Below are positions 44,449 through 54,072 of a stretch of 64,000 nt of DNA, one piece after another (position 1 is the first letter of the stretch; each line of letters starts with the position of its first letter). The stretch lies in NCBI RefSeq assembly GCF_035555955.1, contig NZ_DATMGA010000027.1, positions 1-64,000 of the forward strand. Direction: 5' to 3'. Under the pieces are notes generated by a model. That model ran no database searches, had not been told where the DNA came from, and worked only from the letters and a program-made list of their open reading frames with translations. The translations under genes were made by a program, and so were the position numbers. The stretch comes from Eoetvoesia sp035555955. Lineage in GTDB: Bacteria; Pseudomonadota; Gammaproteobacteria; Burkholderiales; Burkholderiaceae_B.

Positions 44449-45506
44449 ATCCGATTTTTCCGTTCGCCCGCGCCAAGAAATACGCCAACGATTCCAGTGC
44501 GCGCGTACAACACGATCACTATCAACAAAGGCCCCATGATCATCTGCCAGTATTCCGTTATATTGCCTAGCACATACTCTGCAGCCAGGTAGAAAAAGGC
44601 GCCGAGCACCGGTCCAAACAATGACCCCATGCCGCCGATGACAACCATGACAATCAGGTCTCCGGACCTCGTCCATGCCATGTCCGCAGGGCTTACAAAC
44701 GACTGGCTGCTTACCAGCAACACACCCGCCAAGCCGGCGATCGCTCCAGAAATCACGAACGCAACCAGCTTGTACCAAAACACGGGCAACCCGATCGCAC
44801 GGAGCCGGTCGGCATTTTGGCGACTTGCCTTGAGCACCAGGCCGAATCGTGAATTGACGAGAGTTCTGCAACCCAGAAAAACGCCGCACAAGCAAACCCA
44901 CACCACGTAATAAAGCGTCGTGCGATGGCTTAGATCCAGATTGCCCAGCATTTGGGTCCCCATTACCTGAAGCCCGTCCTCTCCGCCGTAGTCTTCCATG
45001 GACACAGCCAGGAAATACAGCATCTGAGCCAGTGCCAGAGTAATCATGATGAAGTACAGGCCGCTGGTACGCAAAACCACCGCGCCAAGCATCAATGCCA
45101 CAAGAGCCGTGGCGGCCACGGCTATCGGCCACGTAAACAACGCATTCAAGGAGCCTTGAATCTGAAAGGGACCAATGGCAAGTGCATTGGCTTCGTAGGC
45201 GTGATACCCCAGAATTCCAACCACATACGCCGCAACCCCAACAAACATCGAGTGGCCAAATGACACCATGCCGCCGTAGCCCAGAATCAAATTCAAACTG
45301 AGGGCCATGATGGAAAAAATCATCATCCGCATCAGCAGCCGAACATAAAAGGGTTCGCCCAGGAAGGAGGCAAGCCACGGCACGCAGGCCAGCAAAATGA
45401 AGAAGAGAGCCCCTAGCCAAAACTCGACTGGATACCTTTTCTCCGGCGGTGCCGAGACGAGAGAGTCGAACAGAGCAGAGCGAAACAGGGAAGTCGATTC
45501 AGGCAT
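44445..45506 (-). CDS. Liv-type ABC transporter permease, LivM (second system)
   Basis: 353 residues with about nine hydrophobic helices. Family segments: GYGGMVSFGHSMFVGVAAYV, LKASRQNADRLRAIGL (the ATPase-coupling loop) and VIGGMGSLFGPVLGAFFY. The ATG at 45506 overlaps the LivH stop by 8 bases (ATGCCTGA), which is why it is chosen over an ATG 24 codons upstream. Unlike the first Liv system, here LivH and LivM are separate proteins. Confidence 0.92.
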   Translation of the reverse strand: MPESTSLFRSALFDSLVSAPPEKRYPVEFWLGALFFILLACVPWLASFLGEPFYVRLLMRMMIFSIMALSLNLILGYGGMVSFGHSMFVGVAAYVVGILGYHAYEANALAIGPFQIQGSLNALFTWPIAVAATALVALMLGAVVLRTSGLYFIMITLALAQMLYFLAVSMEDYGGEDGLQVMGTQMLGNLDLSHRTTLYYVVWVCLCGVFLGCRTLVNSRFGLVLKASRQNADRLRAIGLPVFWYKLVAFVISGAIAGLAGVLLVSSQSFVSPADMAWTRSGDLIVMVVIGGMGSLFGPVLGAFFYLAAEYVLGNITEYWQMIMGPLLIVIVLYARTGIVGVFLGAGERKNRI

Positions 45507-46362
45507 GAGATGGGAAAAGGCCGCGAGGGCGCCAAAATAAGATGACAGCCATGAGCAAGTAAATGATGACATTGCCAAAACCAGAGGGCAGCATTACCCG
45601 CCCCAGAGTATCAATGACCCCGACAACGATCGCGGCGGCAAAGGACCCGCGAACCGAGCCAATGCCACCGATAACGATAACCACAAGCGTCAAGATGAGA
45701 ATGTGGTCTCCCATACCTACCTGAACGGTAAAAATGGGTGCAGCCAAAATACCCGCCAGAGCCGCCAACCCGGCTCCGAGGGCAAAAATCAGCGAATAGA
45801 GCAATGCAATATTTACGCCTAAACCTATGATCATTTTGCGATCCGAGGCTCCTGCGCGAATAAGCATCCCGATACGGGTATGTCCAATGAGGAAATAAAG
45901 CCCTATAGCCACTGCGACACTGGCCAGAATGACTATCAAGCGGTATCCAGGGTAGTCGATGCCCGCGAGGCTGACGGAATAGTCGAGCCAAGCGGGGATA
46001 TCCAACCGGAGAGGAGTAGCCCCCCAAATAAAACGAGTAAGCTCATTCAAGAACAGGATCAGGCCGAACGTACAAAGCACTTGATCAAGATGATCGCGCG
46101 AGTATAGCGGTCGCAAAACGAGAAATTCGATCGCCAGTCCGATGAGAGCCGTACAAGCGACCGCAAGCCCTACAGCCAATAAGTACGAGCCCGTCAACAG
46201 TGAAAAGGTGACCGCCAAGAAGGCACCCACCATGTAAAGCGCACCATGCGCCAGGTTGATGAGGTTCATAATGCCGACCACCAGGGTCAAGCCCGCGGCC
46301 ATAAGAAACAACATCATCCCAAATTGCACACCATTAAGCAGTTGCTCAAAAAACAGTAACAA
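45499..46362 (-). CDS. Liv-type ABC transporter permease, LivH (second system)
   Basis: 287 residues with about eight hydrophobic helices. It contains AAGLTLVVGIMNLINLAHG, IRAGASDRKMIIGLG and VIGGIGSVRGSFAAA, as expected for LivH. The start appears to be TTG at 46362: the protein begins at the normal LivH position, no ATG is available, and GGAG lies six bases upstream. It follows the binding-protein gene by 64 bp. Confidence 0.9.
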   Translation of the reverse strand: MLLFFEQLLNGVQFGMMLFLMAAGLTLVVGIMNLINLAHGALYMVGAFLAVTFSLLTGSYLLAVGLAVACTALIGLAIEFLVLRPLYSRDHLDQVLCTFGLILFLNELTRFIWGATPLRLDIPAWLDYSVSLAGIDYPGYRLIVILASVAVAIGLYFLIGHTRIGMLIRAGASDRKMIIGLGVNIALLYSLIFALGAGLAALAGILAAPIFTVQVGMGDHILILTLVVIVIGGIGSVRGSFAAAIVVGVIDTLGRVMLPSGFGNVIIYLLMAVILFWRPRGLFPSHA

Positions 46363-46426
46363 GGCCCACTCCCGATACTTGAAACAAAAGGAAAATCAGC
46401 CAGTTCCTACCTCTGACTTTCGCCGC

Positions 46427-47584
46427 CTACATCCTGCATTCCGCGTAGTAAGCATCCTTAGCGTCGACCAGCGCTGTTTTCTCGGTAACTTGCCGGACTG
46501 TTCCATCGGCTTGCTTTACCACCTTCAGCAGATAGAAGTTGCCAATTGGGAAGTTATTGGTGTTAAAGGAAAATGACCCTCGCACCGACTCAAAATGGGC
46601 TTTCTTTAGCGCAGCGGCAAAGGCTTTTTTATTGGAAGCGCCGCCCGCCTCTCGCAGTGCGCTATCCAGTAAACGCGCCGTATCGTATGATTGCGCGGCG
46701 AAATTCGAAGGCAAATAGCCGTACTTCTTCTGGAAGCTTTCAACAAAATGCCTATTTGCCTTATTGGGCAGGTCCGCGTTCCACAAATTAGTCTGGTAAG
46801 TGCCAACGGCCGCGTCCCCAATGGCGGGCAGCGTAATGCTGTCAATCGTAAAAGCGGAATACATGGGGATTTCGTTGGTCAAATTGGCCTGGGCATATTG
46901 CTTGGTAAAGTTGATACCCATCCCGCCAGATAAAAAAACATATAAGGCATCTGGCTTGGCTGCCCGGATCTTGGAAATTTCCGCGGCAAAATCCAATTGA
47001 TTCATCGCTGCATAGGTTTCGCCAACAATGGCGCCCTTATACGCGCGCTTGAATCCGCGCAAGGCATCCTTGCCCGCGGTATAGTTCGGCGCAATCAAAT
47101 ATACCTTTTTCACACCTTGCTCTTGCAGGTATTCGCCCATGGCCTGGTGAGGCTGGTCGTTCTGCCAGGCAGTCGCAAAAAAATAAGGGGAACACTGTTT
47201 TCCCGCCAACTGGGAAGGACCTGCATTGGGACTAATAAAGAACACTTCGTTGTCGATAGCGGGTTTGGCAATAGCCATCGCCACGTTGGAAAAAATCACG
47301 CCCGTAATAACCTGCACCTTGTTACGTTCGATGAGCTTGTTGGCTGCCTGCAAAGCCACGTCCGGCCGCAACTGATCGTCTTCCACAATGACCTCGGTGC
47401 TCAGGCCGCCCAACTTGCCGCCCGCCTCGGCCACGCCCAGCTCAAAGCCATCGCGCACATGCTTTCCCAGGGCGCCCAATGGCCCTGTGAGCGTCGTAAC
47501 GAGCCCTATCTTCACTTCCTGAGCTCCCGCAGCTCCGGCTAAGGCCGCCAACGTAATGGCAGCCAGGCATTTTTTATAACCCAT
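46427..47584 (-). CDS. Liv-type ABC transporter substrate-binding protein (second system)
   Basis: 385 residues. A signal peptide of about 21 residues ends AGA-Q; the mature protein begins EVKIGLVTTLTGPLGALG. A Cys pair (KQCSPYFF and the C-terminal AECRM) could form a disulfide. It is the first gene of the second Liv operon and lies 213 bp downstream of a VanA-like Rieske oxygenase on the same strand, so it may import that enzyme's substrate. Base composition is low in G+C compared with the rest of the window (one 60-base row, 46501-46560, has 27 G+C). Confidence 0.92.
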   Translation of the reverse strand: MGYKKCLAAITLAALAGAAGAQEVKIGLVTTLTGPLGALGKHVRDGFELGVAEAGGKLGGLSTEVIVEDDQLRPDVALQAANKLIERNKVQVITGVIFSNVAMAIAKPAIDNEVFFISPNAGPSQLAGKQCSPYFFATAWQNDQPHQAMGEYLQEQGVKKVYLIAPNYTAGKDALRGFKRAYKGAIVGETYAAMNQLDFAAEISKIRAAKPDALYVFLSGGMGINFTKQYAQANLTNEIPMYSAFTIDSITLPAIGDAAVGTYQTNLWNADLPNKANRHFVESFQKKYGYLPSNFAAQSYDTARLLDSALREAGGASNKKAFAAALKKAHFESVRGSFSFNTNNFPIGNFYLLKVVKQADGTVRQVTEKTALVDAKDAYYAECRM

Positions 47585-47797
47585 GATATTGTCTCCATTA
47601 TTTATATCGGATGATCAGGCCCGCCCGCGAAGAACAGGCGGCCTTATTTTTAGATATCAGGCGCAAACCGGACCGTCCAACGCTCTGGCAGCAAGCCTCT
47701 CTCGCAATGCAGCTTCACGGACATTCTCTGCTTGATGGAACCCGCCCGATGCGGCTCAAGCGCCGGAATCGGTGGAAAACATCGATGCTGAGGCCAA

Positions 47798-48841
47798 TTA
47801 CTGGGCCACCTCGGGAATCATGCGCTCGCTCGTCGTCGAGGCATCTTTTTCCACCAGCCTTTGTACGATGCGACGGGCGGAAACAGATCCGCTATCCGCC
47901 CGGATGCTGACTTCAGCCTTTCTTCGCTGATCCGTTTCTATCAGTGCCTGCTGCGCTTCCAGCACCTCGACATCCTCCATGAATGTCTTATAGATTTGAT
48001 CGCTGACCACTTTGGTAAGAGATTCGTCTTCCAAAGAAAAACATCGTGTAATGGTCCAGTAGTAAAGGCTGCTGCGCTCATTGACCGGAGTTATGGAGTT
48101 GATGGAGAACCATCGCATGCCGCGCTCGATATCGTTGGTTCCCGCCGGAAGACCTCGCGCATCGATTGAAATATGCGCAGGCATTTGAAATCGAATGATC
48201 TGCCAACGATCGATATTGCCTTCGAAATTTCGTACCTGCTGGAATAAAGGAGGTGGAGGCGCATTGCGGATAATGCGTTCGACGTGCACTTCATTACCCT
48301 CGACGCGGTAACTGATGGGTGTCTCAACAATGGCCGAATTGCCGATTGTCTTGCCATGCACATATGTTTCATGCGTGAGGTCAAGCAGGTTATCCGTCAG
48401 CAATTGGTAATTTGCCTTGACTGGAATGCAACCGCCTGTCGCCACCCATCCGGGTGCATCGTTGTAGTGAAAATCAGGCAGCAAAGATTCATCGGCAGCG
48501 TCGGGATCTCCCATCCATACCCACACCCATTGCCATTTTTCCAAAACGGGATAAGCACGAGCAGCCATCGAACCAGGGATTTTTTCCTGGCCCGGAATAT
48601 GCACGCAGCTACCCAGGCAATCGAAGGTTATTCCGTGATAACCGCACTGAACGGTATCGCCTACCAAACGCCCTTTAGCCAGCGATGCGCGACGGTGCGG
48701 ACACCGGTCTTCAAGAGCTACAACCTTGCCCGCCTCAGTGCGATATAAAACCAATGGATCGCCGGCAATCCAGCGCTGCGTCAATTCCCGCCCAATCTCG
48801 TTGCCCCAAGCGGCAACATACCACCCATTTTTTATAAACAT
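47798..48841 (-). CDS. Rieske non-haem iron oxygenase, VanA-like (aromatic O-demethylase/hydroxylase)
   Basis: 347 residues. Rieske ligands are C47-x-H49 (CPHRR) and C66-xx-H69 (CGYHG); the mononuclear iron ligands His157 and His162 are in DNLLDLTHETYVH. Length and this motif fit vanillate O-demethylase and related monooxygenases, which normally pair with a VanB-type reductase. None is adjacent. The gene sits upstream of the second Liv operon, on the same strand and in the same AT-richer segment. A methoxylated or carboxylated aromatic substrate is likely by family but not shown. Confidence 0.9.
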   Translation of the reverse strand: MFIKNGWYVAAWGNEIGRELTQRWIAGDPLVLYRTEAGKVVALEDRCPHRRASLAKGRLVGDTVQCGYHGITFDCLGSCVHIPGQEKIPGSMAARAYPVLEKWQWVWVWMGDPDAADESLLPDFHYNDAPGWVATGGCIPVKANYQLLTDNLLDLTHETYVHGKTIGNSAIVETPISYRVEGNEVHVERIIRNAPPPPLFQQVRNFEGNIDRWQIIRFQMPAHISIDARGLPAGTNDIERGMRWFSINSITPVNERSSLYYWTITRCFSLEDESLTKVVSDQIYKTFMEDVEVLEAQQALIETDQRRKAEVSIRADSGSVSARRIVQRLVEKDASTTSERMIPEVAQ

Positions 48842-48955
48842 AAAGTCTCTCCAGATAGAGTTACCGATGTACCGGAACGCCCTTGAGGACTATTAAATAA
48901 CGCGTCAATGCATAAGGGAAATTTAAATATATTATTAGATGACAATAAAAATTTA

Positions 48956-49897
48956 TTAATCGCCTGTCTCCCCAAGCGGCAGGCTGGGAACCGCGGCGAT
49001 AAAGGCCGCGATGAAATCGTCCATGGTGCTGGCCGCGGCGCGGCCGCGCTTCGTTATCCGGTAGAAATCCAGGCGCGCCGCCGGCTCGGCAAGCATGGCG
49101 GTCCGTACGCCGTGACGCCGGCACGCGGCCGCGGCATAAGAAGGCACGATGGCCGAGCCCATGCCAGCCGCGACCATGGCGATCAGCGTCTCGAAATTAT
49201 TGAAGGTGGGCCGGTCTTCGTGTCCGCGGCCGATGTCGGACAAATGGCCTTCGATCCATTGCTGGATCTTGTTTTCGGGCGGCAGGCCGATAAGCGGCAC
49301 CTCCATCAGCGCAGACCAGGAAACCGCGCCGGCCGGCATCTCCCGTGTGGCCTCGTCGCCGGCTTCTTGTTCGGCCGGCCCGCCGCTGATCCACATCAAC
49401 TGGTATTCGAACAAGGGCACCATCTCGATTCCCGCCGTCGGCTTGAAGAACGCCCCCAAACCGAAATCCAGCTCGCCGGCTTCAACCAAAGCCTGCACTT
49501 GCAACGGATCGGTGTCGACCACCTTGACCTTGACCTCGGGATGCTTCGCGCGAAACAACTGCCAGGCCTGCGGCAGCACATTGGACGAGATCAGCGGCGT
49601 CACGCCCACATGCAGCACCTGCCTTGCCTTGTTAGCCATTTCGCCCAACTGCTCGGCGGACGCTTCCAGCTCGGCGACCATGCGGGTCGCCACGGGCAGG
49701 AACTGCTCGCCCGCCGCTGTCAGCGAGACGATACGCGTCGTGCGATCGAACAGCCGGCAGTTGAGCTGGATTTCGAGCTCGCGCATCATGATGCTCAATC
49801 CCGCCTGCGTCACATGCATTTTCTCGGCAGCGCGAGTGAAGTTTCCCAGTCGAGCAACCTGCAGGAATGCTTTGATTTGGCGGAATGATATATTCAT
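48956..49897 (-). CDS. LysR family transcriptional regulator
   Basis: 313 residues. The N-terminal winged helix (1-60) has FLQVARLGNFTRAAEKMHVTQ and LSIMMRELEIQL; a periplasmic-binding-like effector domain follows (from about 92, LHVGVTPLISSNVLP). It is divergent from the flavin monooxygenase-ALDH-ADH operon across 105 AT-rich bases and is the likely activator of that operon. It could also affect the Rieske gene 114 bp downstream on the same strand. Its G+C content is high again, marking the right edge of the AT-richer segment. Confidence 0.93.
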   Translation of the reverse strand: MNISFRQIKAFLQVARLGNFTRAAEKMHVTQAGLSIMMRELEIQLNCRLFDRTTRIVSLTAAGEQFLPVATRMVAELEASAEQLGEMANKARQVLHVGVTPLISSNVLPQAWQLFRAKHPEVKVKVVDTDPLQVQALVEAGELDFGLGAFFKPTAGIEMVPLFEYQLMWISGGPAEQEAGDEATREMPAGAVSWSALMEVPLIGLPPENKIQQWIEGHLSDIGRGHEDRPTFNNFETLIAMVAAGMGSAIVPSYAAAACRRHGVRTAMLAEPAARLDFYRITKRGRAAASTMDDFIAAFIAAVPSLPLGETGD

Positions 49898-49960
49898 AAT
49901 AATTATTTATTAATTCATTTTATATTCAAATTTCCATAATACATCCGAATCCTTTGTAAT

Positions 49961-49982
49961 GGTGCAAGAGTCAACCTGCACC
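49961..49982. promoter_or_regulatory. Inverted repeat GGTGCA-N10-TGCACC before the flavin monooxygenase gene
   Basis: Perfect 6-bp arms, ending 20 bp before the ATG at 50003. The site lies in the LysR-divergent region. It is close to the start codon, so it may be an operator or a leader hairpin. The rest of the region is AT-rich (49898-49950), with a perfect AATAATTATT palindrome just upstream of the lysR start codon. Confidence 0.4.
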
Positions 49983-50002
49983 TTATACAGCGGAAACGAA
50001 TC

Positions 50003-51265
50003 ATGGAAGAAAAATGTGAAGTGCTTATCGTCGGCGCCGGAATCGGCGGGCTTACCCTGGCCTTGAGTCTGCATCAAGCTGGAATTTCATGCCGCGTCTA
50101 CGAAGCGGTCGAAGCCATCAAGCCGCTGGGAGCCGGCATCAATGTGCTGCCTCACGCCGTGCGCGTCCTGGATGGCCTGGGGCTGATGGACACACTGGCA
50201 GCAACCGGCATTACCACCAAAGAATCCATCTTCTTCAACAAGTTCGGGCAATTCGTGCTTAGCGAACCCGCGGGACGCGCCGCCGGGTACGACTGGCCGC
50301 AGTTCTCCATCCACCGCGGCGACCTGCAGCGCATACTGCTGCAAGCCGTGCAGAATCGCCTTGGCAGCGAGTCCGTCCTGTTCGGCCACCGATGCACAAG
50401 CGCCACGCAAAGCGAGACCGGCATCACAGCCAATTTTGAATGTTCAAGCGGCGGGACCGCATCGATTCAAGCCTCGATCATCGTGGCGTGCGACGGCATA
50501 CATTCCGCCATCCGCAAGCAGCTTTACCCGAACGAAGGGGCTCCTCGCTACTCGGGCGTGAACATGTGGCGCGGCACAACACCAATGAAACCTTTTCTGT
50601 CGGGAGCCAGCATGGTTCGCGCGGGATGGCTTTCGGTCGGGAAAATGGTCATCTACCCTATCCGCGACAATATCGACGAGCAAGGCAATCAGTTGATCAA
50701 TTGGGTGGCGGAAATCGAATCGCCCCGTCCCGCCCAGCGCGATTGGAACGGAGCGGGCCGGCTGGAAGACTTTTTCCCCGCCTTCGAAGACTGGCACTTC
50801 GACTGGCTCGACGTCGCCGCCATGATCCAGCAGACCGAAACCATATTGGAGTACCCCATGGTGGACCAGGATCCGCTGCCGCAATGGAGCTTCGGGCGCA
50901 TTACGCTGCTGGGCGATGCGGCCCACCCCATGGTGCCGCGCGGATCGAACGGCGCGGGACAGGCCATCCTGGATGCGCCCTGCCTGGTGCAGCAGCTCAA
51001 GAAATTCGGCCTTACTCCGCAGGCTCTTGCCGAATACGACCGCATCCGCGTCAAGGCCACCGGCGATGTGGTGCTCATGAACCGAGTCGCGCCGCCGGAC
51101 ACTATACTCAAAGAGGTGCACGAGCGAACTCATGGCAAGCCGTTCAAGAATCTCGACGACGTGATCAGCCAGGCGGACCTGCTGGAGATATCGAACCGGT
51201 ACAAACGCGTGGCAGGCTTCAAGGTCGAAGACCTGCGCAAGACCCCCGCGGCATCCAATTCCTGA
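50003..51265 (+). CDS. FAD-dependent monooxygenase (UbiH/PhzS-like flavin hydroxylase)
   Basis: 420 residues. FAD-binding GAGIGG is at 11-16, a VACDGIHSAIRKQ segment gives the DG motif, and GDAAHPMVPRGSNGAGQ is the second FAD-binding motif. The N-terminal part LGAGINVLPHAVRVLDGLGL is shared with PhzS-like flavoproteins. Such enzymes hydroxylate aromatic rings, using NAD(P)H and oxygen, and need no separate reductase. It is the first gene of a rightward operon with an aldehyde dehydrogenase and an alcohol dehydrogenase, facing a LysR regulator. The pathway is likely oxidation of an aromatic alcohol or aldehyde (inference). Confidence 0.88.
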   Translation: MEEKCEVLIVGAGIGGLTLALSLHQAGISCRVYEAVEAIKPLGAGINVLPHAVRVLDGLGLMDTLAATGITTKESIFFNKFGQFVLSEPAGRAAGYDWPQFSIHRGDLQRILLQAVQNRLGSESVLFGHRCTSATQSETGITANFECSSGGTASIQASIIVACDGIHSAIRKQLYPNEGAPRYSGVNMWRGTTPMKPFLSGASMVRAGWLSVGKMVIYPIRDNIDEQGNQLINWVAEIESPRPAQRDWNGAGRLEDFFPAFEDWHFDWLDVAAMIQQTETILEYPMVDQDPLPQWSFGRITLLGDAAHPMVPRGSNGAGQAILDAPCLVQQLKKFGLTPQALAEYDRIRVKATGDVVLMNRVAPPDTILKEVHERTHGKPFKNLDDVISQADLLEISNRYKRVAGFKVEDLRKTPAASNS

Positions 51266-51301
51266 AACGAACCGCGGGAAGATCCTTGCACGGAAGACTC
51301 C

Positions 51302-52801
51302 ATGGCCGAACAACTCCCGCTTTTAGAGCGCACGAACATGACAACCACGACAATTACGACTGCAAAGCACTATATCGACGGACGCTGGATCTCAGCGTTG
51401 AACGAGCCCGCCCGAATCGGCGAAACCCTGAACCCCGCTACGTCCGAGGTTGCGGCCCGCTTTTGCGAAGGCACGCTCGCGGAAGGCCAGGCTGCCGTGG
51501 CGGCCGCCAAAAAAGCATTTGCGCAAACCCCGTGGCGCCATAGCCCGCGCATGCGCGCCGATGTGCTGCTGGACTTTGCCCTGAAGCTCGATGCGCAGAA
51601 GGAACCGATCGCGGATTGGCTGGTCACCGTCAACGGCAAGTTGCGACGCGAGGCGCTCGGAGAAATCATGGCCGGCATTTCCGAACTGAAGTACTACGCC
51701 GGCCTTGCGCGCAACCTGTTCGGCCGCATACTGGAAATCGAGCCAGGCTGCTATTCTTCGCTCGACCGCGAGGCGGCAGGGGTGGCCGCCATCATTCTTC
51801 CATGGAATGCGCCGGTCACCCTGCTCATCCGCTCTCTTGCCCCCGCCCTGGCCGCGGGCTGCAGCGTGGTCATCAAGCCCGCGCATCAAACCTCCGTGGC
51901 GCACAACCTCGTCATGGAGTGCCTGGTGAACGATACACGCGTGCCGCCGGGTATCGTCAATTCCGTCATCGAATCGGGCGCCGAGGTGTCGCGCTATCTG
52001 TCCGAATCGCCCGATGTCGATGTGCTGAGCTTCACCGGCTCCAGCCGCGTGGGCAAGCTTATCGCCCAGGCTGCCGCCCCCACCCTGAAACGGCTGTCGC
52101 TGGAACTGGGGGGCAAGGCGCCGGCGGTGGTCTTCGACGATTGCGATATCGAAAAAACCGTTGCCGGCGTCGTCGCCGGCGGCATGGTCATGGCCGGCCA
52201 GCAGTGCACCGCCATTGCCCGGGTCCTGGTGGCCGACGCTATCTACGAGGAATTCAGCCAACGGCTCGTCCAGGCGCTCAAGGCCCTGAGGGTCGGGTTC
52301 GGCAACGACCCACAATCGCAAATGGGATGCCTGATCGATACACACAACCGGGACCGCATTGCAACGCTGGTTGAAAGAGCCGAACGCGAAGAAAAGGTGC
52401 TGTTCAAGGGCGAAATTCCGTCGGGGCCTTTGGCCAAGGGCGCCTTCATCCAACCCAGCCTGGTCGAAGTGGCCGACCTGAACTCGCCGTACATTCAGGA
52501 CGAACTGTTCGGCCCGCTGCTGGTCATCGAACGTTTCAGCAGCGAAGCCCAAGCCGTGGAACGCAGCAACGCCACACGCTACAGCCTCGCGGCCAGCGTC
52601 TGGACCGAAGACGGCATCCGGGCCCGCCGCGTGGCGTCGCAACTGAAGTTCGGAACCGTGTGGCGCAATGCGCACAACCGGCTTTTCGCGGAAGCGGAAA
52701 CCGGCGGCTACGGCGACAGCGGCTACGGCAAGCTGCATGGCCAGGAAGGGCTGAACGACTTCATGCAGACCAAGCATTTTTATTTCGATACCAATCATTA
52801 A
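51302..52801 (+). CDS. Aldehyde dehydrogenase (NAD(P)+)
   Basis: 499 residues. Catalytic Cys302 is in GQQCTAIA, the general-base Glu is in LELGGKAP, and the Asn stabilising the oxyanion is in PWNAP. NAD-binding FTGSSRVG is present. The enzyme oxidises an aldehyde to the acid. The ATG at 51302 has GGAAGA upstream; an internal ATG at 51338 (MTTTTITTAKHY) is an equally plausible start. It follows the flavin monooxygenase by 36 bp and precedes an alcohol dehydrogenase, so the two can convert an alcohol to an acid in sequence. Confidence 0.93.
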   Translation: MAEQLPLLERTNMTTTTITTAKHYIDGRWISALNEPARIGETLNPATSEVAARFCEGTLAEGQAAVAAAKKAFAQTPWRHSPRMRADVLLDFALKLDAQKEPIADWLVTVNGKLRREALGEIMAGISELKYYAGLARNLFGRILEIEPGCYSSLDREAAGVAAIILPWNAPVTLLIRSLAPALAAGCSVVIKPAHQTSVAHNLVMECLVNDTRVPPGIVNSVIESGAEVSRYLSESPDVDVLSFTGSSRVGKLIAQAAAPTLKRLSLELGGKAPAVVFDDCDIEKTVAGVVAGGMVMAGQQCTAIARVLVADAIYEEFSQRLVQALKALRVGFGNDPQSQMGCLIDTHNRDRIATLVERAEREEKVLFKGEIPSGPLAKGAFIQPSLVEVADLNSPYIQDELFGPLLVIERFSSEAQAVERSNATRYSLAASVWTEDGIRARRVASQLKFGTVWRNAHNRLFAEAETGGYGDSGYGKLHGQEGLNDFMQTKHFYFDTNH

Positions 52802-52861
52802 TATACGGATCGGGGAGCCGCGCTCCGCTGCCCGGCCTCCAGCCCGACCCGGACAAAAACC

Positions 52862-53977
52862 ATGACGACACAAGTACAAGCCGCGGTGTGCAAGGCAACC
52901 GGCGCCCCGCTATCCATCGAGACCCTTCAGCTAGGCGAGCTGCGCAAGGACGAAGTCCTGGTGCGTGTCGTGGCGACAGGCATTTGCCATACCGACATCG
53001 GCATGCGCGACTCCCCCACGCGCGTGCCAAAGCCCATCGTCCTGGGACACGAAGGCGCCGGCATCGTCGAGCAGGTCGGGTCCGCGGTCAGCAAGGTCAA
53101 GCCCGGCGATCACATCGTCATGACGTTCAATACCTGCGGGCATTGTCCAAGCTGTTATCAAGGGCACAGCGCCTACTGCCATGAACTTGCCACGTTGAAT
53201 TTCGGGGGCAAGCGCCGCGATGGCACGACCGCCTTCGCCGGCGCTGAAGCGCCGACCTATAGCCACTTTTTTGGGCAGTCCTCATTCGCAACACATGCCA
53301 TCTGCATGGAACGCAACGCCATCCCCGTGCGCAAGGATATTCCACTGGAAATCCTCGGGCCGCTGGGCTGCGGAATACAGACGGGAGCGGGCTCGATCCT
53401 CAACTCGCTGAAAGTCGCCCCCGGCGACCATGTGGGGATTTTCGGCACAGGCTCGGTGGGACTGGCAGCTGTCATGGCGGCGCGCCTGGCCGGGGCTGCA
53501 ACCGTCATTGCCGTGGATACCAAGGCTTCGCGCCTGGACATGGCCATCGAACTGGGGGCCACCCATGCCATCGACGCATCGCGGGAAGACACGTTCGCCC
53601 AGATCGAAGCCATCCGCAGCTACGGCCTGAACCACATCGTCGACACGACCGGCAATCTCAAGGCCATACGCCAGGCCGTGGAACACCTGGCCCCGCGCGG
53701 CGTGTGCGGCCTTATCAATACAGCCAAGGGCGCGGATGTCAACGCGAACATTCTTTCCATGGTGCTGGGCGGCCGATCCATACGGGGCATTCATCAAGGC
53801 GACAGCAACCCCGACATCTTCATCCCTCAACTCGTTGAATTCTATGATCAGGGACGCTTCCCCTTCGACCGGCTAATCAGTTTTTACGAGCTGAACGACA
53901 TCAATACCGCACTGGACGACATGGAAAGCGGAAAAGCCATCAAGCCAGTCATCCGCATGCCAATCCCAGGCGTCTGA
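52862..53977 (+). CDS. Zinc-dependent alcohol dehydrogenase (aryl-alcohol dehydrogenase-like)
   Basis: 371 residues. Catalytic zinc ligands are Cys42 and His63 with the adjacent Glu64 (GHEGAG), and a Cys near 174 (PLGCGIQTGAG). Structural zinc ligands are C92, C95, C98 and C106 (CGHCPSC then C). The cofactor loop is GTGSVG. The length and LGPLGCGIQTGAGSILN segment are like benzyl-alcohol dehydrogenases of the XylB group. It is the last gene of the LysR-linked operon and is convergent with the next, unrelated gene. Confidence 0.92.
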   Translation: MTTQVQAAVCKATGAPLSIETLQLGELRKDEVLVRVVATGICHTDIGMRDSPTRVPKPIVLGHEGAGIVEQVGSAVSKVKPGDHIVMTFNTCGHCPSCYQGHSAYCHELATLNFGGKRRDGTTAFAGAEAPTYSHFFGQSSFATHAICMERNAIPVRKDIPLEILGPLGCGIQTGAGSILNSLKVAPGDHVGIFGTGSVGLAAVMAARLAGAATVIAVDTKASRLDMAIELGATHAIDASREDTFAQIEAIRSYGLNHIVDTTGNLKAIRQAVEHLAPRGVCGLINTAKGADVNANILSMVLGGRSIRGIHQGDSNPDIFIPQLVEFYDQGRFPFDRLISFYELNDINTALDDMESGKAIKPVIRMPIPGV

Positions 53978-54072
53978 GCGGGGACGCCTGCGCGACAACC
54001 ACCGCACCAGTGGCAGCCCATGCAAACTTCGGGCCGCCGGATTGCAAAAGATTTGGCCGGCCCGGGAAGAAG

